NCBI GenBank assembly: GCA_023653785.1
Contig: JAMKCH010049408.1
Location: 1-64,000, forward strand
DNA length: 64,000 bases
Direction of reading: 5' to 3'
Origin: Ophioderma brevispina
Taxonomy: Eukaryota > Echinodermata > Ophiuroidea > Amphilepidida > Ophiodermatidae
This document shows positions 62,347 through 64,000 of the stretch, piece after piece; positions within the stretch are counted from its first letter, which is position 1; each line of letters opens with the position of its first letter. The notes beneath the pieces were generated by a model. The model made no database searches and was not told the origin of the DNA. It saw only the letters and a list, made by a program, of their open reading frames with translations. The position numbers and the translations under genes were made by a program.

Positions 62347-62787
62347 TTTTTGCCCAAATACTTCAAGTGGAATGAATGCGCATTTTCTGTAGGAAGTATT
62401 TTCTTCCCTTAATATTTAAAGGACAAATTATAGCAACGCAGACTTTTCGTATTATTTTTCAAAGTTTGACTTCTCAAAACAAATACTTACGGACACTCAT
62501 ATTTTAAATGTAATTATTCTGAAAAGTTTTAATTCTCGGGGCAAGGTTTTTGTTTAAGTTAACTGCATCAAATGGCAATGTAGTATCGGGAATTTTAACT
62601 ATTTAGTTCTCCAGGTAGACAGAGATTAATTTTATTTTAATCTTCCCTGGAGCAGGCCACCGCACGAAGTGTTGGAAATAAAACATACGCACTTGGTCGG
62701 ATTCAAACCGGCAACCTCCGTATTACTATCATGGCGCTCTAACTAACAAGCCAGGGTTGGTAGAAAAGCGATAGATTAAATCTCTTT
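62347..62787. other. Insertion 3 in the right palindrome arm
   Basis: The left arm is continuous from TGGAAAAACAACTG to TCTTTGTGTTGGGGCTC in complement. Here the same two blocks are separated by about 440 bp. The right 145 bp are a SINE family B copy. The left 290 bp (62350-62639) are unassigned. Confidence 0.8.
62640..62785 (-). repeat. tRNA-derived SINE family B, copy 2
   Basis: On the minus strand GCTTGTTAGTTAGAGCGCCA, then ATGATAGTAATACGGAGGTT and GCCGGTTTGAATCC (B box). The body CCAACACTTCGTGCGGTGGC and tail CTGCTCCAGGGAAGAT + TAAAATAAAATTAAT follow. The same order of blocks occurs in 28579-28745. The A box is degraded by loss of about 6 bases. Confidence 0.8.
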
Positions 62788-63165
62788 GTGTTGGGGCTCG
62801 CCAGTGCACGGAAGTGTTATTGGAATATATGCAAATCAAATTCATCTTTGTTTTCACTTTTAAGACATTTCTGCAGCCATATACAAGGTAAGAAATGTAT
62901 TGTGTGTCTTATCTATACAAAATCACTACATATGATGCAATATATAATGTAGATGGCTTGAAATCCTTCGTTTCACCTTTAAAGGGTAATCAACTCTCTA
63001 AATCGTGAGCTGAAAATAAGAAGATTCTAACTGACTTTTATGGTCATTTGGAGATATCGGCATAGAGTTAGGGTTACCGGTGGTGGTATTTTAAACAAGT
63101 TTACGTTTTCAAAATCTAAACAATTTGTATATCATTTTTAGCAAATGTAAATTTTAAAAAATGGA

Positions 63166-64000
63166 GATTTACAAATGAGAGGAATAAGTGGTAAAGGGGT
63201 AAAAGTTGGAATAATGTAATCGGGGGTAGTAGATTTCCTTAACAGGTAAAGAAGGTGGGCCCTAGCTATGATCTAGTGTTGTTAGTACAGAGCACGGATA
63301 GTTCAAGGTCCATGTGTTTTCAAATCGTTTATATATGGTCACACTAGATGTATTATAGATAAATTATTTGTTTGACAGAACAATATGAGACAGACTTATA
63401 ACAGTGACCTCCCATATTGGCCCTGTCATGCTTGCATTCTAATTACTAGTATGTTAACAAAATCATGGACGGTGCAACTATTATATTTTGACACCATTTA
63501 TACCCTACCCCGTTGGGACCTTCAAGCTGTTTTGTCTCATAACAATTGAACCACAACCTGCACATTGGGCAAGCTATACCTTTTTAATCTTTGAATGGTG
63601 ATGAATATGCTGTTGTATATGTCAACACATTTCGATTCCTTTCTACATTTTGACCCCAGTACAAACCTCACGTTACCCCAGTACAACCTCACTTTTAATA
63701 GTTGTTCTTAAAGATTTCTCAATACATGAAGAAAGTCTGAAGAGAAGGTTGGCATTACCGCCACCTCATTCCCTCCGCCAGTCTGTTGAACTTAATGGAA
63801 ATATACTACAAATTTGTATTTCGATTTTTGAAGTAATAATGCCAACTTTTGCCTGAAATTTAAACTGATTAATGTTTTTTGGGTTTATATTTGGACATTG
63901 TTCTTGTTGAGCATTGATGGAACAGGTCAATGACAGCCTCATTGGAAACATCTTTGTGGGATGTTATAAGTCCACTATACATTGTCCATAAAATACGGTC
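63166..64000. other. Unassigned right edge
   Basis: No gene recognised. A small duplication of CCCCAGTACAA(A)CCTCAC is present at 63654-63692. The 68-codon frame at 63650-63856 shows no motif. Confidence 0.4.

Larger units (their letters stand above)
57725..63165 (-). repeat. Outer palindrome, right arm with three insertions
   Basis: Inverted partner of 45358-47640, expanded from 2.3 to 5.4 kb. Matching blocks are 57730-58120, 59270-59575, 61150-62346 and 62788-63165. They are separated by sequence absent from the left arm: about 58121-59269, 59576-61149 and 62347-62787. The outer end is set by complementarity of TTTTAGCAAATGTAAATTTT with AAATTTTACATTGC..AAAAA. Within 57825-58139 one frame is open through the position of a stop codon present in the two direct copies. 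Confidence 0.85.

Overview
The window looks like non-coding, repeat-rich DNA from a metazoan, probably a marine invertebrate. It is AT-rich, has no open frame longer than 165 codons, and carries long homopolymers. It also holds tRNA-derived SINE-like repeats, decayed LINEs and many palindromic MITE-like elements. I see no convincing complete host gene, rRNA, functional tRNA or CRISPR array. The organism cannot be named from the sequence. The L1/Tx1-like LINE, the SINEs ending in TATTATTATT and the abundant foldback elements fit taxa such as hemichordates, echinoderms, amphioxus, cnidarians or molluscs (inference).

Layout. 1-4.4 kb: AT-rich DNA, the first copy of a dispersed ~320-bp repeat (called family A here) and a block of six copies of a GGACTTAAGTACTTCTTGCG-type motif. 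4.49-8.23 kb: a decayed ORF2 of an L1/Tx1-like LINE on the plus strand, with endonuclease, reverse transcriptase and C-terminal remnants. 9.997-11.632 kb: a 1.6-kb element bounded by ~55-bp terminal inverted repeats (TIRs) and filled with an unusual GAGCTGAAATT/CCAAT satellite. 12-22 kb: little recognisable beyond low-complexity tracts. 22.05-22.99 kb: a 940-bp foldback element. 27.6-28.85 kb: two unrelated tRNA-derived SINE families, one as a head-to-head pair. 31.4-32.4 kb: the rearranged 3' end of a second LINE on the minus strand. 35.5-40.3 kb: two hairpin MITEs, a CpG-dense TATA/Inr core promoter (possibly a solo LTR), a 460-bp polypyrimidine tract and two more family A copies.

45.36-63.17 kb is the most striking part: a nested palindromic complex. 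A 2.3-kb left arm (45.36-47.64) is repeated inverted across 57.73-63.17, where three insertions interrupt it. Inside lies a second inverted repeat (53.62-55.03 versus 56.02-57.47). Part of the left arm is also directly duplicated at 50.31-52.07. MITEs and a SINE lie in the sequence unique to one arm, which gives a relative order of events.

Families were assigned by reading translated motifs and by comparing segments of the window by eye. All boundaries are approximate unless a TIR fixes them. No database search was possible.
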